In this document: piece after piece, positions 8,999 through 16,996 of the stretch
Position numbering within the stretch: position 1 is the stretch's first letter
Layout of the letters: each line of letters opens with the position of its first letter
NCBI RefSeq assembly: GCF_030433855.1
Contig: NZ_JARUXC010000005.1
Location: 248,001-312,000, forward strand
DNA length: 64,000 bases
From: Agreia sp. PsM10
GTDB taxonomy: Bacteria > Actinomycetota > Actinomycetes > Actinomycetales > Microbacteriaceae
Reading direction: 5' to 3'
Notes under the pieces: generated by a model
The model's input: the letters and a program-made list of their open reading frames with translations, nothing else
Databases searched by the model: none
What the model was told of the DNA's origin: nothing
Position numbers and translations under genes: made by a program

Positions 8999-9399
8999 GA
9001 GGTGCTCCGAGATGCTTCGACGATGACGTTGGTGGACTTGATCACGGCGACGGCGACGGATCCGGGCTTGAGGTCGAGATCGCGCACGGCCTCCGTGCTC
9101 ATGAGCGAGACGACCCGATGCGGCCCGCACTGCAGCTCTACCTGACTCATCACGACGTCGCTGGTGACGCGCGTGACGAGACCGACGAAGCGGTTGCGCG
9201 CCGAGCTGTTCATATCGGAGGGATCGACGGGGTTGGCCGCATGCTCCTGGGCCAGGTGTGCCAGGTCGACGCCGTCGACCACCTTGCGCCCCGCCTCGTC
9301 GAGGGATGCTTGGAGCACACCGTTGTCGATCCAGCGCCGGACAGTGTCGTCGCTGACCCCGAGAAAGAGCGCGGCGTCCCGAATCCGTATCTGCGTCAC
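8995..9399 (-). CDS. HTH plus Mop/TOBE domain protein, likely molybdate-responsive regulator
   Basis: 134 residues from GTG 9399. Residues 1-50 form an excisionase/MerR-type DNA-binding helix-turn-helix (IRIRDAALFLGVSDDTVRRWIDNG). Residues 67-132 form one Mop domain (NSSARNRFVGLVTRV... VSLMSTEAVRDLDLKPGSVAVAVIKSTNVIV), which binds molybdate. First gene of the modABC operon, so autoregulation by molybdate is the simple model. This layout replaces both ModE and the missing C-terminal domain of ModC. Confidence 0.9.
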   Translation of the reverse strand: MTQIRIRDAALFLGVSDDTVRRWIDNGVLQASLDEAGRKVVDGVDLAHLAQEHAANPVDPSDMNSSARNRFVGLVTRVTSDVVMSQVELQCGPHRVVSLMSTEAVRDLDLKPGSVAVAVIKSTNVIVEASRSTS

Positions 9400-9440
9400 A
9401 AAAAATAGTCTATCTCCTCATTTACGGCAATCTCCGCCCA

Positions 9441-9782
9441 TTACGCCGCGTTCGCGATAATCAGCTGCGCCGCCAGCACCAGGAGGACTGCGGCCCCGAC
9501 CAGGAGCGCGACGACCGAGACCCGATTTCTGACTCGGCGCAGGCCGACGATGCCGAGCACGAGGGCGACCAGCGCCGCGACCACATTCAGAACGGATGCG
9601 ATCACCGAGAAACCGAGATACCACGCCGCATCCTCGCTCGCGTCAGCCAGCGCCACAAGCGTGGCGATGACGAGGACCACCGCCACCACGAGCCCGATCG
9701 AGGCCAGCACCGTGAACACGATGGTCGCGACCCGCAACGGAGCGGGCAGGGGGTGAGCGGTCACGGGCGCTGCAGGCGACAT
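9441..9782 (-). CDS. Small membrane protein, three predicted helices
   Basis: 113 residues from ATG 9782. A Pro-rich cytoplasmic N-terminus is followed by three hydrophobic segments (about 20-48, 57-80, 90-112) joined by a short LRRVRNR basic loop. No family recognised. It stands alone between the mod operon and moeA, with its stop about 40 bases from the regulator start. Confidence 0.7.
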   Translation of the reverse strand: MSPAAPVTAHPLPAPLRVATIVFTVLASIGLVVAVVLVIATLVALADASEDAAWYLGFSVIASVLNVVAALVALVLGIVGLRRVRNRVSVVALLVGAAVLLVLAAQLIIANAA

Positions 9783-9939
9783 TCGACACTCCTCGTTGAC
9801 TGCGTACCGGCGAGCGAGTCGAGCTGGCCGGGCGACGCCGTGCTGTCGACCCTAGGCGCAGCGCGGTGGTCCGGTCACCCCCGCGTTCGGGGCGCATGTC
9901 GAACTATTCGGTCGCCCACCCGCGCCCGCGGGATAACCG

Positions 9940-11250
9940 ATGGGCGAGAATGAGAACATGGCCTCGCTCTCGCTCGACCAGCACCGCGCCGCGGTGGAGG
10001 CGCTGCTCGCGCCTCTTTCTTTGGTGCGCGTCACCGAGTCGATCTCCCTCTCGGCCGCGCGCATCGCCGGGGCCCCCGACGTCTACCGCCATCGTGTTCT
10101 GGCCGAAGACATCGCCTCCCCCACCGATCTGCCGCCGTTCGACAACTCGCAGATGGACGGCTACGCCGTGCGCTCCGCCGAGCTGGCGGGGGCGACACCG
10201 GATGCGGCGGTGCGGCTTCGCGTCGACCCCCAGATCAACGCGGGAGACTCCATCTCGGAGCTGGAGCCCGGCACCGCCGCCCCGATCATGACGGGCGCGC
10301 CGCTGCCGACCGGCGCCGACGCCGTCGTTCCCATCGAGCGCGCGATTCCCGATCATTTCCGCTCGACGGGCGATGCGGAGGACAGCGCTGCACTGACGGT
10401 CGACTTCACCGCCGTCCCCCACTCCGACGAGTTCGTGCGACGCCGCGGCAGTGATGTCGCCCGGGGAGAGCTGCTGCTGACGGCGGGTTCCGCTCTCGGT
10501 CCGGCGCAGCTCGGCGTGATCGCAGCGACCGGGCTCACGAAGATCGACGTGCTCCGGCGCATCCGCGTGCTGCTCGTCGCCACGGGTCACGAGATCCGCG
10601 AGCCCGGCACCCCCCTCCGACCCGGCCAGATCTACGACTCGAACAGCGCCGTGCTGAGCCAGGCGCTCATCGAGTGCGGCTGCACCGTGGTGGCCTGGCC
10701 GTGCCGCTCCGACGACGCGGCAGACCTGCTGCACATCATCGAGAAGGGAGCCCCCACGGCCGACCTCGTGATCACCGTCGGGGGCGTCAGCGCCGGCGCG
10801 CGGGAGGTCGTGCGCGACGCCCTCGGCCCGCTCGGCGTCGAGTTCTCACACGTGGCCATGCAGCCCGGCGGACCGCAGGGCCTGGGTCTTGTGGAGGCGC
10901 CCGGCCATCCGGACGGCATCCCCGTGGTCACGTTCCCCGGCAACCCGGTGAGCGCCCTCGTGTCGTTCGAGATCTTCGTGCGGCCCATCCTTCGCCGCCT
11001 CGCCGGATTCGCCCGAACCGAACGCGAGACCCTGCGGCTGCCGCTGGCCGTAGCCGTCGAGTCGCCCGCCGGCAAGCACCAGGTGCGCCGCGCATCCATC
11101 GACCCCGACGGGCGCGTGCGACTCGTCGGCGGCCCGAGCTCGCACCTTCTTCATTCCTACGCGGCCTCGACCGCGCTTGTTCACCTGCCGGTCGGCCTCG
11201 GCCATGCCGATGCCGGCGACCCGGTCGACGTCTGGAGAATCGATGACTGA
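9940..11250 (+). CDS. moeA: Molybdopterin molybdenumtransferase MoeA
   Basis: Inserts molybdate into adenylylated molybdopterin. 436 residues from ATG 9940; ATG 9958, with GGGCGAGA upstream, is an equally good start. Motifs are [32 protein letters not shown], the MPT-binding [17 protein letters not shown] and [18 protein letters not shown], and a C-terminal domain IV. First gene of a tightly packed moeA-moaC-moaB-moaE operon. Confidence 0.96.
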   Translation: MGENENMASLSLDQHRAAVEALLAPLSLVRVTESISLSAARIAGAPDVYRHRVLAEDIASPTDLPPFDNSQMDGYAVRSAELAGATPDAAVRLRVDPQINAGDSISELEPGTAAPIMTGAPLPTGADAVVPIERAIPDHFRSTGDAEDSAALTVDFTAVPHSDEFVRRRGSDVARGELLLTAGSALGPAQLGVIAATGLTKIDVLRRIRVLLVATGHEIREPGTPLRPGQIYDSNSAVLSQALIECGCTVVAWPCRSDDAADLLHIIEKGAPTADLVITVGGVSAGAREVVRDALGPLGVEFSHVAMQPGGPQGLGLVEAPGHPDGIPVVTFPGNPVSALVSFEIFVRPILRRLAGFARTERETLRLPLAVAVESPAGKHQVRRASIDPDGRVRLVGGPSSHLLHSYAASTALVHLPVGLGHADAGDPVDVWRIDD

Positions 11251-11722
11251 CGAACCCGCTCTCACCCACGTGCGCGCCGACGGCGCCGTGCTGATGGTCG
11301 ACGTGACCGACAAGGCCGAGACGTCGAGACGCGCGAGCGCCGTCGCCACGGTCATCACCCGCCCCGATGTGCTCGAGCTCCTGCTCGCGGGCGAGCTGCC
11401 GAAGGGCGAGGCACTGGCGGTGTCGCGGGTCGCGGGAATCATGGCGGCCAAGCAGACGTCGTCGCTCATCCCGCTGTGCCATCCGCTGCCCCTGTCGGGC
11501 GCCACGATCGACTTCGCACCCGACGGAGACCGGGTCGTGATCACGGCCACCGTGAAGACGCGCGGCGTGACGGGGGTCGAGATGGAGGCGCTCACCGCGG
11601 CATCCGTGGCCGCCCTCACGCTCTACGACATGATCAAGGCGGTCGACAAGCACGTGGTGATCACCGACATCCACGTCACGGCGAAGTCGGGCGGCAAGTC
11701 GGGCGACTGGGTCGCCGAATGA
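11243..11722 (+). CDS. moaC: Cyclic pyranopterin monophosphate synthase MoaC
   Basis: Turns 3',8-cyclo-GTP into cyclic pyranopterin monophosphate. 159 residues. ATG 11243 overlaps the moeA stop by 8 bp. Family motifs are all present: [57 protein letters not shown], and the C-terminal KSGGKSGDW with the catalytic Lys and conserved Asp-Trp. Confidence 0.97.
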   Translation: MTDEPALTHVRADGAVLMVDVTDKAETSRRASAVATVITRPDVLELLLAGELPKGEALAVSRVAGIMAAKQTSSLIPLCHPLPLSGATIDFAPDGDRVVITATVKTRGVTGVEMEALTAASVAALTLYDMIKAVDKHVVITDIHVTAKSGGKSGDWVAE

Positions 11723-12234
11723 CGGTCGACACCGGCAGGCCCGGCGGCGCTCGCGAGCGCACCGCCCGCGTCATCGTGGCGTCGACACGGGCTGCGACGG
11801 GCGTCTACGACGACCGCACCGGCCCGGTGATCGCCGAGTGGCTGCGCAGCCGCGGGTGGGCCGAGCCGCTGGTGCAGGTGGTTCCGGATGGCGACGAGGT
11901 CGCGGCCTCGCTCCAGGATGCCGTCGCGTCGGGTGCGGACCTCGTCGTGACGACCGGCGGAACGGGCGTCAACCCGAGCGACCGCACGCCCGAGGCCACG
12001 CTCCCCCTGCTCGATCGGGAGCTGCCGGGGATCATGGAGGCGATCCGGCGTCGCGGCGCCGCGTCGACGCCGCTCGCCGCGCTGTCGAGAGGGCACGCGG
12101 GCATCGCCGGGGCCACGACGTTCGTCGTCAACCTGCCGGGGTCGACCGGCGGGGTGAAAGACGGGCTGGCCGTTCTGGACGAGGTTCTCGACCACGTGAT
12201 CGATCAGCTGCACGGAGGAGATCATGAGCGCTGA
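11719..12234 (+). CDS. mog: Molybdopterin adenylyltransferase MoaB/Mog type
   Basis: Adenylylates molybdopterin before metal insertion by MoeA. 171 residues from ATG 11719 (ATGA overlap with moaC). The family signature [21 protein letters not shown] and [23 protein letters not shown] are present. The active-site Asp lies in the PSDRTPE loop. MoaB and Mog are not cleanly separable from sequence alone. Confidence 0.94.
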   Translation: MTVDTGRPGGARERTARVIVASTRAATGVYDDRTGPVIAEWLRSRGWAEPLVQVVPDGDEVAASLQDAVASGADLVVTTGGTGVNPSDRTPEATLPLLDRELPGIMEAIRRRGAASTPLAALSRGHAGIAGATTFVVNLPGSTGGVKDGLAVLDEVLDHVIDQLHGGDHER

Positions 12235-12766
12235 ATCTGTGGGGGCTGCTTCGGCTGCGTCTGTGGGGGCGGCTGCTTCGGCTGCGTCTGCCGCTGCGGC
12301 TGCGTCTGCCGCTGCGGCTGCCGACTTCGGCGAGTCTGCACCCGCGGTCGTCGCGTTCGCTCGAGTCACCGATGAGACCGTGTCTGTCGACGAGTGCGTG
12401 GCCGCCGTCGAGAACGATCATGCGGGTGCCGTCGTGACGTTCGCCGGCGTCGTGCGCGACCACGACGAAGGCAAGGGCGTCACTTGGCTGCGGTACTCCG
12501 CGCATCCGACGGCGGACGCCGTTCTGCGCGAGGTCGTCGCCGAGGTCGCCCTCGCGCATCCGGGAACGACGATCGCCGCGGCTCATCGCGTGGGCGACCT
12601 CGCGATCACCGACGTCGCTCTCGCGTGCGCCGTCGCCTCGGCGCACCGAGGCACAGCCTTCGCGGCGTGCGCCGAGCTGGTCGACGAGATCAAGGCGCGC
12701 GTTCCGATCTGGAAGGAACAGGGGTTCACCGACGGCACGACGGAGTGGGTGGCCGCGCTGGGCTGA
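12224..12766 (+). CDS. moaE: Molybdopterin synthase large subunit MoaE with Ala/Ser-rich N-terminal extension
   Basis: Transfers two sulfurs from MoaD thiocarboxylate to cyclic pyranopterin. 180 residues. The catalytic domain starts near residue 45 (VTDETVSVDECVAAV) and has GAVVTFAGVVRDHDEGKGV, HRVGDLAITDVALACAVASAHR and the active Lys region VPIWKEQGF. Residues 3-34 are almost only Ala, Ser, Val and Gly, encoded by GCTGCTTCGGCTGCGTCTG-like tandem repeats, an unusual tail for MoaE. Overlaps mog by 11 bp; last gene of the operon. Confidence 0.95.
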   Translation: MSAESVGAASAASVGAAASAASAAAAASAAAAADFGESAPAVVAFARVTDETVSVDECVAAVENDHAGAVVTFAGVVRDHDEGKGVTWLRYSAHPTADAVLREVVAEVALAHPGTTIAAAHRVGDLAITDVALACAVASAHRGTAFAACAELVDEIKARVPIWKEQGFTDGTTEWVAALG

Positions 12767-12824
12767 ACTGGCGATTCATGCCGGAGTTGCTCGATTGCGC
12801 GTGGTCTTCGGCACCGGGTACCGG

Positions 12825-12830
12825 TACGAT
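12825..12830 (+). promoter_or_regulatory. Candidate -10 box for the trp leader
   Basis: TACGAT (TAnnnT) ends seven bases before the ATG of the Trp leader peptide, so the leader peptide would be translated from a leaderless transcript. A perfect 10-bp palindrome GTACCGGTAC (12818-12827) overlaps the box and could be an operator. No good -35 is seen 16-18 bp upstream. Confidence 0.45.
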
Positions 12831-12837
12831 CTCGTTC

Positions 12838-12876
12838 ATGAACTTCAACCGTTCCGTTTCGTGGTGGCTGCGATAG
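12838..12876 (+). CDS. Tryptophan leader peptide MNFNRSVSWWLR
   Basis: A 12-codon ORF with two adjacent Trp codons (12862-12867), ending in TAG 12874-12876, 89 bp before the tryptophanyl-tRNA synthetase gene. Trp is rare, and a WW pair in a tiny ORF just before trpS is the hallmark of ribosome-mediated attenuation. The Trp codons and stop lie inside the first hairpin of the leader. Actinobacterial trp and trpS leaders with WW peptides are known; here the peptide and spacing are read directly from the sequence. Confidence 0.85.
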   Translation: MNFNRSVSWWLR

Positions 12877-12959
12877 CAGCCGGTTGAAGCATGTTCACGG
12901 GCTGCATGGCAACTCGTGAAACGGCCCGAGTACTCCGTGCAGCTCCCAATGATCGGGAG
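12866..12959 (+). promoter_or_regulatory. Trp-responsive leader with mutually exclusive hairpins and SD-masking stem
   Basis: Segment 1 GGCTGC (12866-12871) pairs with segment 2 GCAGCC (12876-12881) across GATA. Segment 2 can instead pair with segment 3 GGCTGC (12900-12905). Segment 3 also forms a long stem with segment 4 (GCTGCATGG 12901-12909 with CCGTGCAGC 12935-12943, continued by ACTCG 12912-12916 with CGAGT 12927-12931). A last stem CTCCC (12943-12947) with GGGAG (12955-12959) covers the trpS ribosome site. No U-run follows segment 4, so control may be translational or Rho-type rather than a classic intrinsic terminator. Confidence 0.75.
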
Positions 12960-12965
12960 ACATAA

Positions 12966-14006
12966 ATGGAGTCCTTCACTGCGACAGTGCGACGCTCGGC
13001 AGAGGTCGCGGCCACTGTGACCGAGCACCCGGAGAGGTTCCGGGTCCTCACGGGTGAGCGGCCGACCGGGCCGCTGCATCTCGGTCACTACTTCGGCACG
13101 ATAAGGGAACGAGTGCGCCTGCAGCAGGCGGGCGTCGAGATGCTCCTCGTTCTCGCGGACTATCAGGTCATCACCGACAGGGATACCACGGCTCACGTGA
13201 GAGAGAACGTGCACAGCGCCGTGCTCGACTACCTCGCCGCAGGCATCGACCCGGAACGCACGACGATCTTCACCCATTCTTCGGTTCCGGCACTGAACCA
13301 GCTGATGCTCCCATTCCTGAGCCTTGTCACCGAGGCGGAGTTGCATCGCAATCCAACCGTCAAAGCGGAACTCTCAGCGTCGGGGCGTGCCTTGAGCGGG
13401 CTGCTTCTGACCTATCCGGTGCACCAGGCAGCCGACATCCTTTTCTGCAAAGGCAATCTCGTGCCCGTGGGCAAGGACAACCTCCCGCATGTGGAGATGA
13501 CTCGCGTCATCGCCCGGCGGTTCAATGAGCGTTATGGAGAGGTCTTTCCGATTCCGGATGCTCTGATCACCTCGACGCCCGAAGTCCCGGGCCTCGACGG
13601 TCGGAAGATGTCGAAGAGCTACGGGAACGCGATCGCGTTGTCGATGACATCGGACGAGACCGTAGCGGTGATCCGTCAGTCACGCACCGATGAAAACCGG
13701 CGGATCAGTTTCGACCCCGTGAGTCGGCCGGGCGTCTCGGCGTTGCTGTCGACGGCCGCGTTGTGCCTAGGTGTTGAGCCGGCCGAGCTGGCCGACGAGA
13801 TCGGTGATGGCGGCAGCAGCGCCTTGAAGACCATGACGGCCACGGCCGTGAATGATTTTCTGGCACCAATGCGCGAACGTCGACGCGTCTTCTCCTCCGA
13901 TGTGGATCTCGTGAGAGCGATCCTTCGCAGCGGCAACGAGGCTGCAATGACCGTGGCGGAGGCAACACTCGATCAGGTGCGCGAGGCGATGGGAATGATC
14001 TACTGA
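12966..14006 (+). CDS. trpS: Tryptophanyl-tRNA synthetase (probable auxiliary type)
   Basis: Charges tRNA-Trp. 346 residues, class I: HIGH-like LHLGHYFG near residue 38 and GRKMSKSYGN near residue 215. The N-terminus (HPERFRVLTGERPTGPLHLGHYFG) is of the type I recall for the inducible, indolmycin-resistant TrpRS1 of Streptomyces, not the usual housekeeping form. ATG 12966 is preceded by GGGAGA that is masked in a hairpin. Controlled by the WW leader. A housekeeping trpS elsewhere in the genome is expected but not visible. Confidence 0.93.
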   Translation: MESFTATVRRSAEVAATVTEHPERFRVLTGERPTGPLHLGHYFGTIRERVRLQQAGVEMLLVLADYQVITDRDTTAHVRENVHSAVLDYLAAGIDPERTTIFTHSSVPALNQLMLPFLSLVTEAELHRNPTVKAELSASGRALSGLLLTYPVHQAADILFCKGNLVPVGKDNLPHVEMTRVIARRFNERYGEVFPIPDALITSTPEVPGLDGRKMSKSYGNAIALSMTSDETVAVIRQSRTDENRRISFDPVSRPGVSALLSTAALCLGVEPAELADEIGDGGSSALKTMTATAVNDFLAPMRERRRVFSSDVDLVRAILRSGNEAAMTVAEATLDQVREAMGMIY

Positions 14007-14100
14007 GCCCCGGAGGACATCAGGGGCGAACTCGCTGGATCACGTGTTCTCCTTCAACTTGAGTGGTCATGTACGACTATGGAAGCCATCGTCGGTGAGG

Positions 14101-14562
14101 TCATGCGTCATGCATCTGCCCGAACCATCTCCACAGGGGGCGAGCTGTGACGACGATGAGCAACGCGAACAGGCTTTGACTGATGACGCCGAAGTACGAG
14201 AGTTCGCCGACGACAGCGAAGACGGTCCAGTTCACGGCGATGTCGGCGACGATCACGGCGCTTCCGAGCACGACGCCGGAGCGTCGTCGACAGATGATCA
14301 GCACAGCGGTGGCCGGATCCAGGATCGTCAGTGTCACCCAGAACAGCCGAACGCCGACAGGGAAGCCGCTGTAGGCGTCTAATCCCCCGATGATCAGATC
14401 CGCCGTGTGAGTGGTCGTTCCAACGAGAAACCCGATCACCCACAGGGCCTGGACCCCTCTGAGCACTTGTGCTGATGCGGGGAGAGCAATCATCCGCTCA
14501 TGGTACCGAGCCACGAAGGACAGTCGAGCAGATGCCGATAAGACGACACCGTCCTCCTTCAC
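14101..14562 (-). CDS. Membrane protein with four predicted helices
   Basis: 153 residues from GTG 14562 (GTG AAG GAG GAC), or 130 from ATG 14493, which starts just before the first hydrophobic stretch and may be the real start. Helices fall at about 32-52, 72-92, 98-118 and 124-142. No family recognised. It diverges from the HNH gene, and the GAAC-N4-GTTC palindrome lies in the shared promoter region, so it could respond to the same regulator. Confidence 0.6.
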   Translation of the reverse strand: MKEDGVVLSASARLSFVARYHERMIALPASAQVLRGVQALWVIGFLVGTTTHTADLIIGGLDAYSGFPVGVRLFWVTLTILDPATAVLIICRRRSGVVLGSAVIVADIAVNWTVFAVVGELSYFGVISQSLFALLIVVTARPLWRWFGQMHDA

Positions 14563-14574
14563 CGAAAAGTACTT

Positions 14575-14590
14575 TAGAACACTTGTTCTA
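14575..14590. promoter_or_regulatory. LexA-like SOS box
   Basis: Perfect palindrome TAGAAC-ACTT-GTTCTA. The core GAAC-N4-GTTC is the actinobacterial LexA site. It overlaps the -35 element of the HNH/DUF222 gene, the right place for repression. 13E12/DUF222 genes in mycobacteria are known SOS genes, which supports the call. Confidence 0.75.
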
Positions 14591-14611
14591 TTCTAGGTCG
14601 AATGGTATTCT
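14583..14611 (+). promoter_or_regulatory. Promoter of the HNH gene, leaderless
   Basis: -35 TTGTTC (14583-14588), 17-bp spacer, -10 TATTCT (14606-14611). Initiation about seven bases later falls on the ATG at 14618, so the transcript should be leaderless; no Shine-Dalgarno is present. The -35 lies within the SOS box. Confidence 0.6.
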
Positions 14612-14617
14612 ATGTAC

Positions 14618-16087
14618 ATGGAATTCCTGTTCGATCAGCTACGAGCCATCGAGGCTCGGCTATCGAACGCGTGCGCGTCCGTGAACCTCGCGGGCGTGTC
14701 CGGCGACGAGCTGAAAATTCTCATGCGCCTTGCGTCGGTGGTGAAGAATGCAACCGACCGAGTGCTCGCGCTCGGAGCAGCGGAGATCCATCAGCGTTCA
14801 CGTCGCGAACTCGGGCCCGCAGGCATGGCGAAGGCCGAGGGGCACGTCAATCCGCAGAACATGATCGCTCTGCTCACCGGATGCTCGAGGTCAGAGGCGA
14901 AGAAGCTCGACGGGCTCGGCAGATCGATCATGCAGGCGACTCCCCTCCCACAGTCGAACGAGGGTCCCGCCGAGTCTGACGATTCGCCGATCGTCCCACC
15001 GTGGCATGCCGCAATCAGTGCTCGAATGATCGCCGGCGAGATCACGCCTGATCGCTTCGAAGCGCTCCATTCGGGACTGGGAGAGCCGACCGCAGAGGTG
15101 TCGGCCGCAGAGCTGTCGGCCGCCGCGGAACAGGTTCTGTCGTTTCTTCATCCCGAAGACCTGCCAGAAACCGTCTACCGAGACTCCCGTGCGGCCCGAG
15201 CCCTTCTCGACCGCGCAGGAGTGGCCGAGATGGAGAACGAGCAGTACACACGGCAACAGGCGAAGATCTGGCGCGACCGCGAGGGCATGGTGCACCTCAG
15301 CGCAGTCTTCGCCCCAGAAGACGGAACGTTCGTGAAGGGCGCCCTCGACCTCCTCCTCGGGCCACGGATCGGTGGTCCGCGTCTCGCTGACAAGAAAGCC
15401 ATGGCCGCGGCACAACTGGTGCACGACGACCCGCGCACAGTAGAGCAGCTCACCGCCGGCGCGCTTGTCGCGCTCGTCAGGGCCGGAGCAGCCGTGGAGC
15501 ACAGCACTGTTCTCGCGAAGAAGCGCCCCACGGTCCAGATCGTCGTCACTGCCTCCGAGTTGACCAGGCCCGACGGCGATGGCATCGCGTTCATCGAGGG
15601 CACCGGCATTGCCGTCACCATGAAGACGGTCGATCGACTGGTCTGCGAGACGGGCTACCAGCCCGTCGTCATTGCCGCCGACGGGTCACCGCTCGATCTC
15701 GGTCGCGAACATCGACTCTTTCAGCCTGCTCAACGCCTCGCTCTGAACGCGGTCCAGGGCGGATGCGTGTGGCCCGGCTGCGAGAAGCCGCCATCGTTCT
15801 GCGAGATTCACCACATCGAGCATTGGCATACAGGAGGGAAGACCGACATCCACGACGGCGTGCTTCTCTGCAAACACCACCATCTGCTCCTGCACTCGAA
15901 CGGGTGGAGAATCCACCGCGTCGCATCCTCCGTCGACGACCGATACGAGAACAGGTACTGGCTCACTCCCCCTCGATCGATCGATCCTCGACAACGACCT
16001 CGGCGATTGCGATTCTCCGGCGCGGTACGGCACAACCCCTCTCTCGCCGCAGGCGCGGCCCATGCCGAGAAAACAAGGCGGGCATGA
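14618..16087 (+). CDS. HNH endonuclease with DUF222 (13E12 repeat family)
   Basis: 489 residues from ATG 14618 (ATG 14612 is two codons earlier). DUF222 covers about 20-330 (ARMIAGEITPDRFEAL, VHLSAVFAPEDGTFVKGALD). The HNH nuclease domain is near 375-430 with CVWPGCEKPPSFCEIHHIEHW, then GGKTDIHDGVLLCKHHHLLLH: two CxxC-like zinc elements and the catalytic His pair. This multi-copy family is common in actinobacterial genomes; its biological role is uncertain. SOS-type control is predicted from the upstream palindrome. Confidence 0.92.
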   Translation: MEFLFDQLRAIEARLSNACASVNLAGVSGDELKILMRLASVVKNATDRVLALGAAEIHQRSRRELGPAGMAKAEGHVNPQNMIALLTGCSRSEAKKLDGLGRSIMQATPLPQSNEGPAESDDSPIVPPWHAAISARMIAGEITPDRFEALHSGLGEPTAEVSAAELSAAAEQVLSFLHPEDLPETVYRDSRAARALLDRAGVAEMENEQYTRQQAKIWRDREGMVHLSAVFAPEDGTFVKGALDLLLGPRIGGPRLADKKAMAAAQLVHDDPRTVEQLTAGALVALVRAGAAVEHSTVLAKKRPTVQIVVTASELTRPDGDGIAFIEGTGIAVTMKTVDRLVCETGYQPVVIAADGSPLDLGREHRLFQPAQRLALNAVQGGCVWPGCEKPPSFCEIHHIEHWHTGGKTDIHDGVLLCKHHHLLLHSNGWRIHRVASSVDDRYENRYWLTPPRSIDPRQRPRRLRFSGAVRHNPSLAAGAAHAEKTRRA

Positions 16088-16174
16088 CCTCCGGCTCGGT
16101 TTACACGCTCGACACATGCGTGGGGTGTACTGGAGGACAGCACCACAGCAATCCTTCGGTACGAGGAGACGTAC

Positions 16175-16996
16175 ATGGACCTCAACACCGTGACCCGGGT
16201 CATTCCCGCTCGAACACGCACCGATCTCAGCAGCCTCGGCGGCGGAGCCGTCCCGCTCGCCGGGGGAAGTGTGCTGTTCGCCGAGCCGAACCCGAGCATC
16301 CACACCCTCGTCGACCTGCAGACCTTCGGCTGGCAGCCGTTTGTCGCCACCGACGAGGGGCTCGAAGTCGCCGCGACCACGACGCTGACCCAGCTCTCGA
16401 CGCTGCCCGACGACCACGGGTGGCGGGCGCATCCACTGTTCCGCCAGTGCTGCACGGCCCTGTTCGGCTCGTTCAAGGTCTGGAACGTCGCCACCGTCGG
16501 CGGCAACATCTGTACGGCCCTGCCTGCCGGGCCCATGACCTCGCTCTTCAGCGCACTCGACGCGCAGGCGCTCATCTGGAAGGCCGACGGCAGCGACCAG
16601 CGCGTTCCGGTGAGCGAACTCGTCACCGGCAACACGACCACCGCTCTCGAGCCCGGCGACGTCATGCGCTCCCTGCACGTTCCCGCCCGATCGCTCCGTT
16701 CCGTCACGGCGTACCGCAAGATCGCCCTCTCGGCGCTCGGCCGCAGCGGCGCGGTCGTCATCGGCCGCCTCGACCCCGTCGACGGCGGTTTCGTGCTCAC
16801 GGTCTCGGCGGCCACCGTGCGACCGGAGCAGCTTCGCTTCGCCGCGCTGCCCACGGCATCCGAGCTGCGCGCTGCGATCGAGGGCATCGACAGCTGGTTC
16901 ACGGATGCGCACGGCGCGGCCGATTGGCGGCTCGCCGTGAGCGGCGTGCTGGCCGAGGAGATCCGGCTCGAACTCGCCGAAGGAGACAAGCGATGA
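16175..16996 (+). CDS. xdhB: Xanthine dehydrogenase FAD-binding subunit
   Basis: Electron-transfer subunit of the molybdenum hydroxylase that oxidises hypoxanthine and xanthine to urate. 273 residues from ATG 16175 with GAGGAG upstream. FAD-binding motifs LAGGSVLFAEP and VWNVATVGGNICTALPAG occupy the N-terminal two thirds, and a CO-dehydrogenase-type C-terminal domain follows. The last codons overlap the next gene (ATGA), so the two subunits are co-translated. Confidence 0.93.
   Translation: MDLNTVTRVIPARTRTDLSSLGGGAVPLAGGSVLFAEPNPSIHTLVDLQTFGWQPFVATDEGLEVAATTTLTQLSTLPDDHGWRAHPLFRQCCTALFGSFKVWNVATVGGNICTALPAGPMTSLFSALDAQALIWKADGSDQRVPVSELVTGNTTTALEPGDVMRSLHVPARSLRSVTAYRKIALSALGRSGAVVIGRLDPVDGGFVLTVSAATVRPEQLRFAALPTASELRAAIEGIDSWFTDAHGAADWRLAVSGVLAEEIRLELAEGDKR

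Noticed and set aside
14007-14027. GCCCC...GGGGC hairpin after trpS as terminator
   Set aside because: Only five base pairs with an 11-base loop and no T-run; too weak to list as a feature.
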